This document shows, in pieces, positions 44,615 to 51,612 of a DNA stretch of 51,612 nucleotides (position 1 is the first letter of the stretch; each line of letters opens with the position of its first letter). Source of the DNA: Pseudomonas sp. BN411 (GTDB taxonomy: Bacteria > Pseudomonadota > Gammaproteobacteria > Pseudomonadales > Pseudomonadaceae); contig NZ_SSOM01000084.1 in the NCBI RefSeq assembly GCF_029871235.1, positions 123,143-174,754 of the forward strand, in the 5' to 3' direction. Under the pieces are notes generated by a model, which worked only from the letters and a program-made list of their open reading frames with translations, did not search any database and was not told where the DNA came from. Position numbers and translations under genes: made by a program.

Positions 44615-44830
44615 GCGATACAAAACAAGAACGACAGATATGATTTATGTGTCTCATGAGTTGCGTCTTTGCTACCAAAGGACAGATTGCCAGGTGCTGT
44701 CTCGCCTATGTTAATGCCGTATTTAAAGGGTTTTTCCGGTTATTCAGGGCGTGTAATGCGCGCCGATGACCGGTCGTCATCTGATACAGGTTGATGAGCT
44801 TTTATGTTGTTGAATGATGTGATACAAAAT
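44615..44830. promoter_or_regulatory. Divergent paaF/paaN control region with candidate PaaX sites
   Basis: The 408-base gap between paaF and paaN is AT-rich compared with the genes. It holds CGATACAAAA at 44616-44625, CTGATACAGG at 44781-44790 and TGATACAAAA at 44818 onward (GATACAAAA 44821-44829). The first is a 10-base match to the paaA upstream region on its coding strand. A loosely related TGTGTCTCA follows at about 44648-44656. These are candidate PaaX operators; no gene is seen in the gap. Confidence 0.55.
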
Positions 44831-44895
44831 TCACCATCAAGCGAATCGCTTTGCGCCACCTTGTGGCTTCATCTGCTTTGTTGAGGAGTTGTTCC

Positions 44896-46581
44896 ATGTC
44901 GACCACCGCCCGCGCCGCCGCCCTCGAACTGTTCGAGCACCATCGCAGCACCCTCGAGCGCGCCGTCCAGGCCATCAGCGAGCGCGGCTACTGGTCGCCC
45001 TTCCCGGAAAGCCTCAAGCAGTACCCGGAAGAAGCAGTGAAGGGTGCCCAGGCGGCCTTCGAAGCGTTGCTCGGCCAGCACTTTGCGCTGGTGGGTCCGG
45101 AGTCGGTTGGTCGTGTGGGTGCCGAACGTTCGCCCTACGGCTTCGACCTGAACGTGAGCTACGACCAGTACGACGCCGACGCGCTGCTTTCGCGCCAACA
45201 GGCGGCGCTGCCGGCCTGGCGTGATGCCGGTCCGAAGGCACGGGTCGGTGCGTGCCTGGAAATCCTCCAGCGCCTGAACGCCCTCAGCCCGACCCTGGCC
45301 CATGCCGTGATGCACACCAGCGGCCAGGCCTACATGATGGCCTTCCAGGCTGGCGGCCCCCACGCGCAGGACCGTGGCCTGGAAGTGCTGGCCTACGCCT
45401 GGCGCGCCATGGCTGATGTGCCGGAAGCGGCGCGCTGGACCAAGCCCCAGGGCAAGCAGGACCCGCTGGTGCTGGACAAGCGCTGGCACATCGTTCCGCG
45501 CGGCCTGTCCCTGGTGATCGCCTGCTCGACCTTCCCCACCTGGAACACCTATCCCGGCCTGTTCGCCAGCCTGGCGACCGGCAACCCGGTGCTGGTCAAG
45601 GCGCACCCCGGCTCCATCCTGCCGGTGGCCATGAGCGTCAAGGTTGCTCAGGACGTGTTGGCGGAACTGGGCTTCGATCCGGCTCTGGTGAGCCTGGTGG
45701 TGGACACCCCGGAAGCGCCCGTAAGCCAGCGTCTGGCCCTGGACCCGCGCGTGAAACTGGTGGACTTCACCGGCTCCAGCGCCTTTGGCAACTGGCTGGA
45801 AGACAACGCCCGCCAGGCCCAGGTCTTCACCGAGAAGGCCGGCATCAACAGCGTGATCATCGACAGCGTGCGTGACATCAAGGCCGTTGCACGCAACCTG
45901 GCCTTCTCCCTGAGCCTCTATTCCGGCCAGATGTGCACCACCACCCAGGCCATCTATTTACCGCGCGGCGGTATCCGCAACGGTGACGAGCAACTGAGCT
46001 TCGACGAGGTCGCCCAGACCCTGGCCGGCGCCGTGAAGAGCTTCCTCGCCGACAACGAGCGTGCCTGTGCGGTAATCGGCGCCATCCAGTCCGAGGCCAC
46101 CGCCCAGCGCATCCAGGCTTGCCGCCAACTGGGCGAAGTGCTGCTGGACAGCGAGGCCCGCGAGCATCCGCAGTTCCCCGGCGCGCGTGTCCATACGCCG
46201 CTGCTGCTGAAGGTGGATGCCGCCGACCGCGATGCCTACTCCGAAGAGCGCTTCGGTCCCATCGCCTTCGTCGTCGCCACCGACGACACCGCGCACAGCC
46301 TGCGCCTGGCCGGTGAGGTGATCGCCGAGAAGGGCGCCCTGACCCTGGGCGTGTACTCCACTGACGAGGCGGTTCTGGACCAGGCCGAGCAGCTGTCCCA
46401 GGACGTCGCCGTGGCCCTGTCGGTCAACTTCGACGGCGGTGTATTCGTCAACCAGTCCGCGGCCTTCAGCGACTTCCACGCCAGCGGCGGCAACCCGGCG
46501 GCGAACGCCTCGATCACCGATGGTGCCTTCGTCGCCCGTCGCTTCGTCACCGTGCAGAGCCGCCGCCACGGCGCGGCGTGA
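44896..46581 (+). CDS. paaN: Phenylacetic acid degradation protein PaaN (aldehyde dehydrogenase family)
   Basis: A 561-residue protein of the stand-alone PaaN type, distinct from PaaZ: it has an aldehyde-dehydrogenase fold without a MaoC domain. The N-terminal about 110 residues are family-specific ([31 protein letters not shown]). Dehydrogenase features are [19 protein letters not shown] (209-227), [13 protein letters not shown], candidate Glu313 in [10 protein letters not shown] and Cys347 in YSGQMCTTT. Usual ALDH motifs are altered (PWNFP is replaced, ELGGKNP is EKAGINS), so the substrate may be unusual. ATG at 44896 has GAGGAG ahead. It starts the rightward paaN-paaY-paaX unit. Its step in the pathway is not established. 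Confidence 0.93.
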   Translation: MSTTARAAALELFEHHRSTLERAVQAISERGYWSPFPESLKQYPEEAVKGAQAAFEALLGQHFALVGPESVGRVGAERSPYGFDLNVSYDQYDADALLSRQQAALPAWRDAGPKARVGACLEILQRLNALSPTLAHAVMHTSGQAYMMAFQAGGPHAQDRGLEVLAYAWRAMADVPEAARWTKPQGKQDPLVLDKRWHIVPRGLSLVIACSTFPTWNTYPGLFASLATGNPVLVKAHPGSILPVAMSVKVAQDVLAELGFDPALVSLVVDTPEAPVSQRLALDPRVKLVDFTGSSAFGNWLEDNARQAQVFTEKAGINSVIIDSVRDIKAVARNLAFSLSLYSGQMCTTTQAIYLPRGGIRNGDEQLSFDEVAQTLAGAVKSFLADNERACAVIGAIQSEATAQRIQACRQLGEVLLDSEAREHPQFPGARVHTPLLLKVDAADRDAYSEERFGPIAFVVATDDTAHSLRLAGEVIAEKGALTLGVYSTDEAVLDQAEQLSQDVAVALSVNFDGGVFVNQSAAFSDFHASGGNPAANASITDGAFVARRFVTVQSRRHGAA

Positions 46582-46606
46582 GCCTATAAGAAGAAGGAGC
46601 CCTGCG

Positions 46607-47206
46607 ATGACCTGCTACAGCCTCGATGGCGTGACCCCGGTAGTACATCCCACCGCCTACGTGCACCCCAGCGCCGTACTGATCGGTGACGTGATCATCG
46701 GGCCGGGCTGTTACGTCGGCCCCCTGGCCAGCCTGCGGGGCGACTTCGGCCGGATCATCCTGGAGGAGGGCGCCAACATCCAGGACACCTGCGTGATGCA
46801 CGGCTTCCCCGAGAGCGACACGGTAGTCGAGCGCAATGGCCATATCGGCCACGGTGCCGTGCTGCACGGTTGCCGCATCGGTGAAGACGCGCTGGTGGGA
46901 ATGAACGCGGTGGTGATGGACGGCGCGCGGATTGGTGCGCGCTCCTTCGTGTCTGCCACCGCCTTCGTCAAGGCCGGTTTCAGCTGCGAGGCGCAATCCC
47001 TGGTGATGGGCGCGCCGGCGCAGGTCAAGCGCAGCCTCAGCGATGAAGAAGTGGCCTGGAAGCAGGCGGGTACCCGCGAGTACCAGGCGCTGGCCCAGCG
47101 TTGCCTGGAGAATATGGTGGCGTGCGAGCCGCTGTCCGAGGTGGAGGCTGACCGGGCGCGCATAACCGATCGGGGCCTGCGCCCGAAAGGCAGTTCGTCG
47201 CAATGA
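46607..47206 (+). CDS. paaY: Thioesterase PaaY (hexapeptide-repeat protein)
   Basis: PaaY, 199 residues (E. coli 196), a left-handed beta-helix trimer of the gamma-carbonic-anhydrase-like group. Hexapeptide repeats run through [27 protein letters not shown] and [33 protein letters not shown], with the His residues that bind metal in relatives. PaaY hydrolyses dead-end CoA thioesters such as 2-hydroxycyclohepta-triene-carboxyl-CoA in known systems. AAGGAG precedes the ATG. It lies 25 bases after paaN and 91 before paaX. Confidence 0.95.
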   Translation: MTCYSLDGVTPVVHPTAYVHPSAVLIGDVIIGPGCYVGPLASLRGDFGRIILEEGANIQDTCVMHGFPESDTVVERNGHIGHGAVLHGCRIGEDALVGMNAVVMDGARIGARSFVSATAFVKAGFSCEAQSLVMGAPAQVKRSLSDEEVAWKQAGTREYQALAQRCLENMVACEPLSEVEADRARITDRGLRPKGSSSQ

Positions 47207-47297
47207 GTGCGGTCTTCGCACAACGGGGATGTTCCCCGATGGTCATGCCGATGAGCCTGCGGGTATATTCGGCATCTTTTCCGTTTCCAGAATGCCC

Positions 47298-48221
47298 ATG
47301 ACTTCGCTTGTGCCCTTGGATCAACTCGTCACCCGCTTCCAGCAGCAGACGCCCATTCGTGCCAGCTCGCTGATCATCACCCTCTACGGCGATGCCATCG
47401 AACCGCACGGCGGCACTGTCTGGCTGGGTAGCCTGATCCAGTTGCTGGAGCCCATGGGCATCAACGAACGGCTGATCCGCACGTCCATCTTCCGCCTGAC
47501 CAAGGAAGGCTGGCTGAGTGCCGAGAAGGTCGGCCGACGCAGTTACTACAGCCTGACCGGCACCGGTCGTCGGCGGTTCGAGAAGGCCTTCAAGCGGGTC
47601 TACAGCTCCAGCGTTCCGGCCTGGGACGGTGCCTGGTCCCTGGTGGTGCTGTCGCAGCTGCCCCAGGACAAGCGCAAACAGGTGCGTGAAGAGCTGGAGT
47701 GGCAAGGTTTTGGTGCGATTTCGCCCACCGTGCTGGCCAATCCGCGCTGCGACCGGGTGGACCTGACCGCGACCCTGCAGGAACTGGATGCCGTTGAAGA
47801 CAGCATCATTTTCGAGACCCGTTCCCAGGACGTGCTGGCCTCCAAGGCCCTGCGCATGCAGGTTCGCGAGAGCTGGAACATCGACGAACTGGGTACGCAT
47901 TACAGCGAGTTCATCCAGCTGTTCCGCCCGCTCTGGCAGGCCCTGCGCGAGCAGGAGAACCTGCAGCCGGCCGACTGCTTCCTGGCTCGAACCTTGCTGA
48001 TCCACGAATACCGCAAATTGCTGCTGCGTGACCCGCAATTGCCCGACGAACTCCTTCCGGGCGATTGGGAAGGCCGCGCGGCGCGCCAGCTGTGCCGCAA
48101 TATCTACCGACTCATCTTCGCCAAGGCGGAGGAATGGCTGAACACGGCACTGGAAACCGCGGATGGTCCGTTGCCCGATGCCGGAGAGAGCTTTTATCAG
48201 CGATTCGGTGGATTGAGGTAA
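47298..48221 (+). CDS. paaX: Phenylacetate pathway transcriptional repressor PaaX
   Basis: PaaX, 307 residues, a winged-helix repressor released by phenylacetyl-CoA. The N-terminal DNA-binding part reads TPIRASSLIITLYGDAIEPHGGTVWLGSLIQLLEPMGINERLIRTSIFRLTKEGWL, as in P. putida PhaN. It is followed by the C-terminal PaaX-specific ligand/dimer domain (AWDGAWSLVVLSQLPQDKR and LARTLLIHEYRKLLLRDPQLP). Start 47298 (MTSLVPLDQ) is preferred; an ATG two codons earlier is possible, and neither has a strong ribosome site. A small dyad ATGCCGA ... TCGGCAT (47245-47275) lies just upstream and could be autoregulatory. It is the last gene of the paaNYX unit. Confidence 0.95.
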   Translation: MTSLVPLDQLVTRFQQQTPIRASSLIITLYGDAIEPHGGTVWLGSLIQLLEPMGINERLIRTSIFRLTKEGWLSAEKVGRRSYYSLTGTGRRRFEKAFKRVYSSSVPAWDGAWSLVVLSQLPQDKRKQVREELEWQGFGAISPTVLANPRCDRVDLTATLQELDAVEDSIIFETRSQDVLASKALRMQVRESWNIDELGTHYSEFIQLFRPLWQALREQENLQPADCFLARTLLIHEYRKLLLRDPQLPDELLPGDWEGRAARQLCRNIYRLIFAKAEEWLNTALETADGPLPDAGESFYQRFGGLR

Positions 48222-48278
48222 AGCAGTCGCCCCAAGCGGGCGGCAGTCACGGACGAGGTGAACCCGGCAGCGCCGGAT

Positions 48279-48290
48279 AACAAGAACAAC
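48279..48290 (+). promoter_or_regulatory. Crc/Hfq-type CA motif in feaR leader
   Basis: AACAAGAACAAC is an extended AAnAAnAAnAA run 24 bases before the feaR start. It is the best catabolite-activity motif in the window and suggests translational repression of the regulator by preferred carbon sources. Confidence 0.55.
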
Positions 48291-48314
48291 GCCTAGCGTG
48301 AGGCTGAGAAAGCC

Positions 48315-49235
48315 ATGATGACAGCACAATCAGTGAGGGCAGACCGCTTCGACGAGTGGCTGCAGGGTATCAACCAGGTCTGCGGGCGTTTCGGCGCCAA
48401 GCTGCTGGGCTCGGAGTTTTCCGGATCCATCCGCGAGCACAAGGCCGGCGCGATCAAGCTGAGCTTCGTCGACGTGGCCCAGGCACGCCTGTACCGCACC
48501 CCGAAGGAAGTGGCGCAGAGCGAAGGCAAGCATTTCTACCTCGCCTTCCAGTTGGCCGGCCGTGCCGGCATGGAACAGGCCGGCAACAGCATCGAACTGG
48601 CGCCCGGCGACATCACCCTGATCGACTCCACCCTGCCCAGCGACTTCGTCTACCACGAGAACTCCCGCCAGCTCTCGTTGATCGTGCCTCGCCACATCGT
48701 GGAGCAGGGGCTGCGCTTCTCGGGTGTGCGCTGCGCCCAGCGCATCCCGGCCAGTTCGCCGGTGGCGATGATGGCCAACCGGCTGATCATCGAATCCACA
48801 CACCAGAACAGTCTCAGCCTGCCCGAGAGCGAAGCGACCCTGGAAGCGATGGTGAGCCTGCTGCGTCCGGCCCTGTGCGCCGCCGAAGTGGAGCAGGACG
48901 CCCACGAGCGTCTGTTCCGCAAGACCCTGCGCTTCATCGACGAGAACATCTGCGCCGAGGAACTCTGCCCGGAAACCATCGCCCGCGAGGTGGGGGTTTC
49001 GGTGCGTGGCCTGTACCGCATGTTCGCCAAGAAGGGCCTGGTGGTCGCGCAGTACATCAAGAACCGCCGCCTGGATTTCTGTGCCGAAAGCCTGCGCCAC
49101 TCCACCGGCGAGCAGAAACTCTCGGCCCTTGGCTACGCCTGGGGTTTCACCGATTCCAGCTACTTCTCCACCGCCTTCAAGGCGCGCTTCGGCGTGTCCC
49201 CCAGCGAGTACCGTAAGCAGTACAGCCAGGGTTGA
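48315..49235 (+). CDS. feaR: AraC-family activator FeaR
   Basis: A 306-residue AraC/XylS-type activator closely resembling E. coli FeaR by recall: FDEWLQGINQVCGRFGAKLL at the N-terminus, AQLAGRAGMEQ and APGDITLIDSTLPSDF in the AraC-binding-like domain, and the double helix-turn-helix (CPETIAREVGVSVRGLYRMFAKKGLVVAQYIKNRRLDFCAESLRH ... LGYAWGFTDSSYFSTAFKARFGVSPSEYRKQ). FeaR activates phenylethylamine/tyramine oxidation and the phenylacetaldehyde dehydrogenase gene feaB. The same pairing appears here, with feaB downstream. Two ATGs (48315, 48318) are usable; GTGAGG precedes them. A Crc-type motif is in the leader. Confidence 0.93.
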   Translation: MMTAQSVRADRFDEWLQGINQVCGRFGAKLLGSEFSGSIREHKAGAIKLSFVDVAQARLYRTPKEVAQSEGKHFYLAFQLAGRAGMEQAGNSIELAPGDITLIDSTLPSDFVYHENSRQLSLIVPRHIVEQGLRFSGVRCAQRIPASSPVAMMANRLIIESTHQNSLSLPESEATLEAMVSLLRPALCAAEVEQDAHERLFRKTLRFIDENICAEELCPETIAREVGVSVRGLYRMFAKKGLVVAQYIKNRRLDFCAESLRHSTGEQKLSALGYAWGFTDSSYFSTAFKARFGVSPSEYRKQYSQG

Positions 49236-49261
49236 TCGCGATCCGCTCAGGGGCGATCTCC

Positions 49262-49350
49262 CTGTAGGGGCGATTTCAATCGCCAAGGGCAGCGCAGTTG
49301 CCCCTGAGGCAGGACTGCGTCCTGCTTAGCGAATGAATTCGCCCCCACAG
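49262..49350. repeat. Type-B palindromic repeat, opposite orientation
   Basis: Starts CTGTAGGGGCGATTTCAATCGCC and ends GCGAATGAATTCGCCCCCACAG, with AGGGCAGCGCAGTTGCCCCTGAGG and a GGACTGCGTCC hairpin between. Compared with the copies at 16284 and 37249 the GATTTCAATCGCC and GAATTCATTCGCC ends are swapped, so it is inverted, and its centre carries type-A-like sequence. Confidence 0.8.
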
Positions 49351-49383
49351 GAGACACAGGTTACTCGCAGGCCAGCACTGTCA

Positions 49384-49522
49384 GCCCCCTCTCCCTCTGG
49401 GAGAGGGTTGGGGTGAGGGAAGCCAGAGTCTGCAGGAATGTGACTGTGTTGTTGGGCCTCGTTCCTCGGACCAACCTACAACAGGACTGCGTCCTGCTTG
49501 GCGAATGAATTCGCCCCTACAG
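49384..49522. repeat. GA-rich palindrome plus inverted type-A repeat
   Basis: CCCTCTCCCTCTGGGAGAGGG with the tail TTGGGGTGAGGG (49384-49419) is a common dispersed palindrome in proteobacterial intergenic DNA. At 49451-49522 follows a minus-oriented type-A element (GTTGGGCCTCGTTCCTCGG ... GGCGAATGAATTCGCCCCTACAG). Together with the copy at 49262 these fill most of the 455-base gap between feaR and the cytochrome gene. Bases 49523-49690 are the cytochrome leader, without a promoter I can define. Confidence 0.75.
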
Positions 49523-49690
49523 ATTTCTTCATCCCCGTGCGACCTGTCTGGCAGCCCTGCCAACACGACTGGCACAGACAAAAAAACCTCGATTCCTCCC
49601 AACACAGAGAATCCGGACATCGGCCCTGATTCCGCGCGTGCCATTGCCGCCGCGCGGGGCGGGCCTGTGGACGATCGAGGTGGTGAGTTG

Positions 49691-50083
49691 ATGCACAAAC
49701 GCAAGATGGGCCTGCTGTCTGGCCTCCTGGTACTGCTGGCGGTGCAATCGGCACTGGCTGCAGATTGCGCGCCGGAGCTGGTGCAGAAGGGCGAGGCGCT
49801 GTTCGGCAGCGACTGCTCGGTGTGCCATTCGGCCAAACAAGGCGGCCCGGCCATGATGGGGCCCAACCTGCATGGTGTATATGGCCGCAAATCCGGCAGC
49901 CTGGCCGGTTTCAGCTACTCCCAGGCGATGAAGACCAAAGCGGTGGAATGGAAGCTGGACAGCCTGGAGCAGTTCATCGCCCAGCCCCAGTCCTTCGTCG
50001 CCGGTACCTACATGCCCTATGCCGGGATGGCTGATGCTGACGGCCGTCACGCGGTCGGCTGCTTCCTGGGCGCACAGAAATAA
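49691..50083 (+). CDS. Periplasmic class I c-type cytochrome
   Basis: A 130-residue cytochrome with a signal peptide (MHKRKMGLLSGLLVLLAVQS-ALA-ADC). The heme site is C42-S-V-C45-H46, and the likely axial methionine is Met108 in FVAGTYMPYAGM, like the mitochondrial-type cytochrome c loop; GPNLHGVYGRKSG is also typical of that class. Two extra cysteines (Cys26 and Cys124) could form a disulfide. ATG at 49691 is chosen because it gives a clean signal peptide and GAGGTGG precedes it. It lies 47 bases before the aldehyde dehydrogenase gene. It probably accepts electrons from a periplasmic dehydrogenase of this pathway, such as a quinohemoprotein amine dehydrogenase, whose genes would lie beyond the window. 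Confidence 0.88.
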   Translation: MHKRKMGLLSGLLVLLAVQSALAADCAPELVQKGEALFGSDCSVCHSAKQGGPAMMGPNLHGVYGRKSGSLAGFSYSQAMKTKAVEWKLDSLEQFIAQPQSFVAGTYMPYAGMADADGRHAVGCFLGAQK

Positions 50084-50130
50084 TGATGGCGCCGGGCAAG
50101 CGCCCGGCCCACGGATAATGAGGATCGAGC

Positions 50131-51612
50131 ATGAGCAAGGTTGAAATCCTGCCGCAGGTGGCGGCATTCCTGGAGCGCCGCCACGGTTGCTTCATCGACG
50201 GCCAGTGGGTACTGCCGGAAGGCGCGACCACCCCGGTACTGAACCCGGCCACCGGCGAAGCCATCTCCCACGTGCCTGACGCGCCGCTGGAGTACCTGGA
50301 TCGCGCCGTGAAGTCCGCCCACCAGGCATTCAAGTCCCGCGTCTGGTCCGGCCTGCGCCCGGCCGACCGCGAGCGCATCCTGCTGCGTTTCGCCGCCCTG
50401 GTGGAAGAAAACGCCGAGGAACTGGCCCAGCTGGAAACCCTGAGCCAGGGCAAGTCGATCAACATGTCGCGCATGCTGGACGTCGGCGCCACCGTCGAGT
50501 TCATGCGCTACATGGCCGGCTGGGCGACCAAGATCGAAGGCCAGACCATGGACGTGTCGATCCCGATCCCGCCGGGCTCGCGCTTCACCGCCTTCGCCCG
50601 GCGTGAGCCGGTGGGCGTGGTCGCTGGCATCGTGCCGTGGAACTTCCCGCTGATGATCACCACCTGGAAGGCCATGCCCGCGCTGGCCACCGGCTGCACC
50701 GTGGTCATCAAGCCCGCCAGCGAAACCCCGCTGACCGCCCTGCGCCTGGCCGAGCTGGCCTTCGAGGCGGGCATCCCGGCCGGCGTGTTCAACGTCGTCA
50801 CCGGCGGCGGCAGCACCGTGGGCAACGCCCTGGCGTCGCACCCGCTGATCAGCAAGGTGTCCTTCACCGGTTCCACCGCCGTGGGCAAGAGCGTCGGCGT
50901 GGCCTGCATGGAGAACATGACCCGCTTCGCCCTGGAGCTGGGCGGCAAGAACCCGATGATCCTGCTGGCCGACGCCGACGTGGAGAAGGCCGTGCAGGGC
51001 GCGCTGCTCGGCGGCCTGCTGAACAACGGCCAGGTCTGCGCCGCGGCCTCGCGCTTCTACGTGCACCAGTCCATCTACGAGCCCTTCGTCGAGGGCCTGG
51101 CGGCGGCGGTGAAAGGCCTGTCCATCGGTCCGGGCATGGACCAGAACGCGGCGATCAACCCGCTGGTGTCGCGCAAGCAGCAGCTGAACGTGCTCAAGCA
51201 CATCGACCTGGCCCGCCAGGAAGGCGCCCGCGTAGTCGCCGGTGGCGAGCGTCTGGAGGGCGACGGCTTCTTCGTCCAGCCCACCGTGCTGGCCGACGTG
51301 AACCACGCGATGACTGTGTCGCGCGAAGAAGTCTTCGGCCCGGTGCTGTCGGTGATCCCCTTCACCGATGAGGACGCGATGATCGAACTGGCCAACGACA
51401 GCGTGTACGGCCTGGCGGCGAGCCTGTGGACCAACGACCTGTCCAAGGCGATGAACCTGGTGCCGCGCATCGAAGCCGGCACCGTGTGGGTCAACGCCCA
51501 CGTGCTGCTGGACCCGAACATGCCCTTCGGCGGCGTCAAGCAGTCCGGCATGGGCCGCGAGTTCGGCCGCGCGGTGATCGAGGCGTACACCGAGCTGAAG
51601 TCGGTCTGCATC
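50131..51612 (+). CDS. feaB: Phenylacetaldehyde dehydrogenase, 3' end cut by window
   Basis: 494 codons are visible without a stop; E. coli FeaB has about 499, so only the last few residues are missing. It oxidises phenylacetaldehyde to phenylacetate with NAD. Features are VVAGIVPWNFPLMI with Asn171, the cofactor loop FTGSTAVGKS (about 245-254), Glu269 in LELGGKNPMILL, and nucleophile Cys303 in NNGQVCAAASRFY, then EEVFGPVLSVIPF and MPFGGVKQSGMGREFG. The N-terminus (EILPQVAAFLERRHGCFIDGQW) resembles FeaB more than other aldehyde dehydrogenases. The ATG follows GAGGATCGAGC. With feaR upstream, it supplies phenylacetate to the paa pathway. Confidence 0.93.
   Translation, partial: MSKVEILPQVAAFLERRHGCFIDGQWVLPEGATTPVLNPATGEAISHVPDAPLEYLDRAVKSAHQAFKSRVWSGLRPADRERILLRFAALVEENAEELAQLETLSQGKSINMSRMLDVGATVEFMRYMAGWATKIEGQTMDVSIPIPPGSRFTAFARREPVGVVAGIVPWNFPLMITTWKAMPALATGCTVVIKPASETPLTALRLAELAFEAGIPAGVFNVVTGGGSTVGNALASHPLISKVSFTGSTAVGKSVGVACMENMTRFALELGGKNPMILLADADVEKAVQGALLGGLLNNGQVCAAASRFYVHQSIYEPFVEGLAAAVKGLSIGPGMDQNAAINPLVSRKQQLNVLKHIDLARQEGARVVAGGERLEGDGFFVQPTVLADVNHAMTVSREEVFGPVLSVIPFTDEDAMIELANDSVYGLAASLWTNDLSKAMNLVPRIEAGTVWVNAHVLLDPNMPFGGVKQSGMGREFGRAVIEAYTELKSVCI

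Noticed and set aside
49570-49590. Possible sigma-54 promoter (TGGCAC) before the cytochrome gene
   Set aside because: The -12 GC element is missing; the sequence after TGGCAC is an A run.

Overview
The window reads as chromosomal DNA of a high-GC Pseudomonas. Evidence is the gene content and order of the phenylacetate (paa/pha) cluster, the pseudomonad REP-type palindromes (gtaggagcgagcttgctcgc and relatives), an OprD-family porin, and an H3-like type VI secretion system (T6SS). No rRNA, tRNA, CRISPR array, insertion sequence or prophage is visible.

Layout. 1-316: dispersed palindromic repeats. 317-5244, minus strand: a DUF3422 membrane protein, a chemoreceptor and an alginate-export-like porin. 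5393-5955: four tandem copies of a 145-bp palindromic unit. 5964-15311, minus strand: lower half of the phenylacetate pathway, transcribed paaA-B-C-D-E, DUF485/symporter pair, OprD-like porin, paaZ, closed by a terminator at 5964-5990. 15740-16144: a His-rich exported protein. 16284-16574: type-B repeats. 16650-37218: a complete T6SS locus in two divergent halves. The leftward half is tssB-tssC-hcp-tssE-tssF-tssG-clpV, a GDSL hydrolase (candidate effector), vgrG and a MORN/YwqK protein. The rightward half is tssJ-tssK-tssL-tssM-tssA. A PAAR-like DUF4280 gene lies at the left edge on the plus strand. 37249-37665: type-B repeats again, as a 125-bp tandem array. 37680-38033: DUF1428. 38308-44487, minus strand: upper half of the pathway, transcribed paaF-G-H-I-J-K. 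44896-48221, plus strand: paaN, paaY and the repressor gene paaX. 48315 to the end: feaR, a cytochrome c and a nearly complete phenylacetaldehyde dehydrogenase gene.

Function. The right end makes phenylacetate from phenylacetaldehyde, probably derived from phenylethylamine. The OprD-like porin and the symporter import it. PaaK makes the CoA thioester, PaaABCDE epoxidises the ring, PaaG isomerises the epoxide, PaaZ hydrolyses the oxepin ring and oxidises the aldehyde, and PaaJ, PaaF and PaaH perform the beta-oxidation-like steps to acetyl-CoA and succinyl-CoA. PaaI and PaaY are salvage thioesterases. PaaX is expected to repress; a shared GATACAAAA motif in front of paaA, paaF and paaN is a candidate operator core. 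Crc/Hfq-type AAnAAnAA motifs precede feaR, paaK, paaE and the porin.

The most striking point is that a whole T6SS, with an unusual GDSL-type candidate effector, sits between paaK and paaA. From memory these genes are adjacent in P. putida. The T6SS is bracketed almost exactly by direct repeats of one repeat family.
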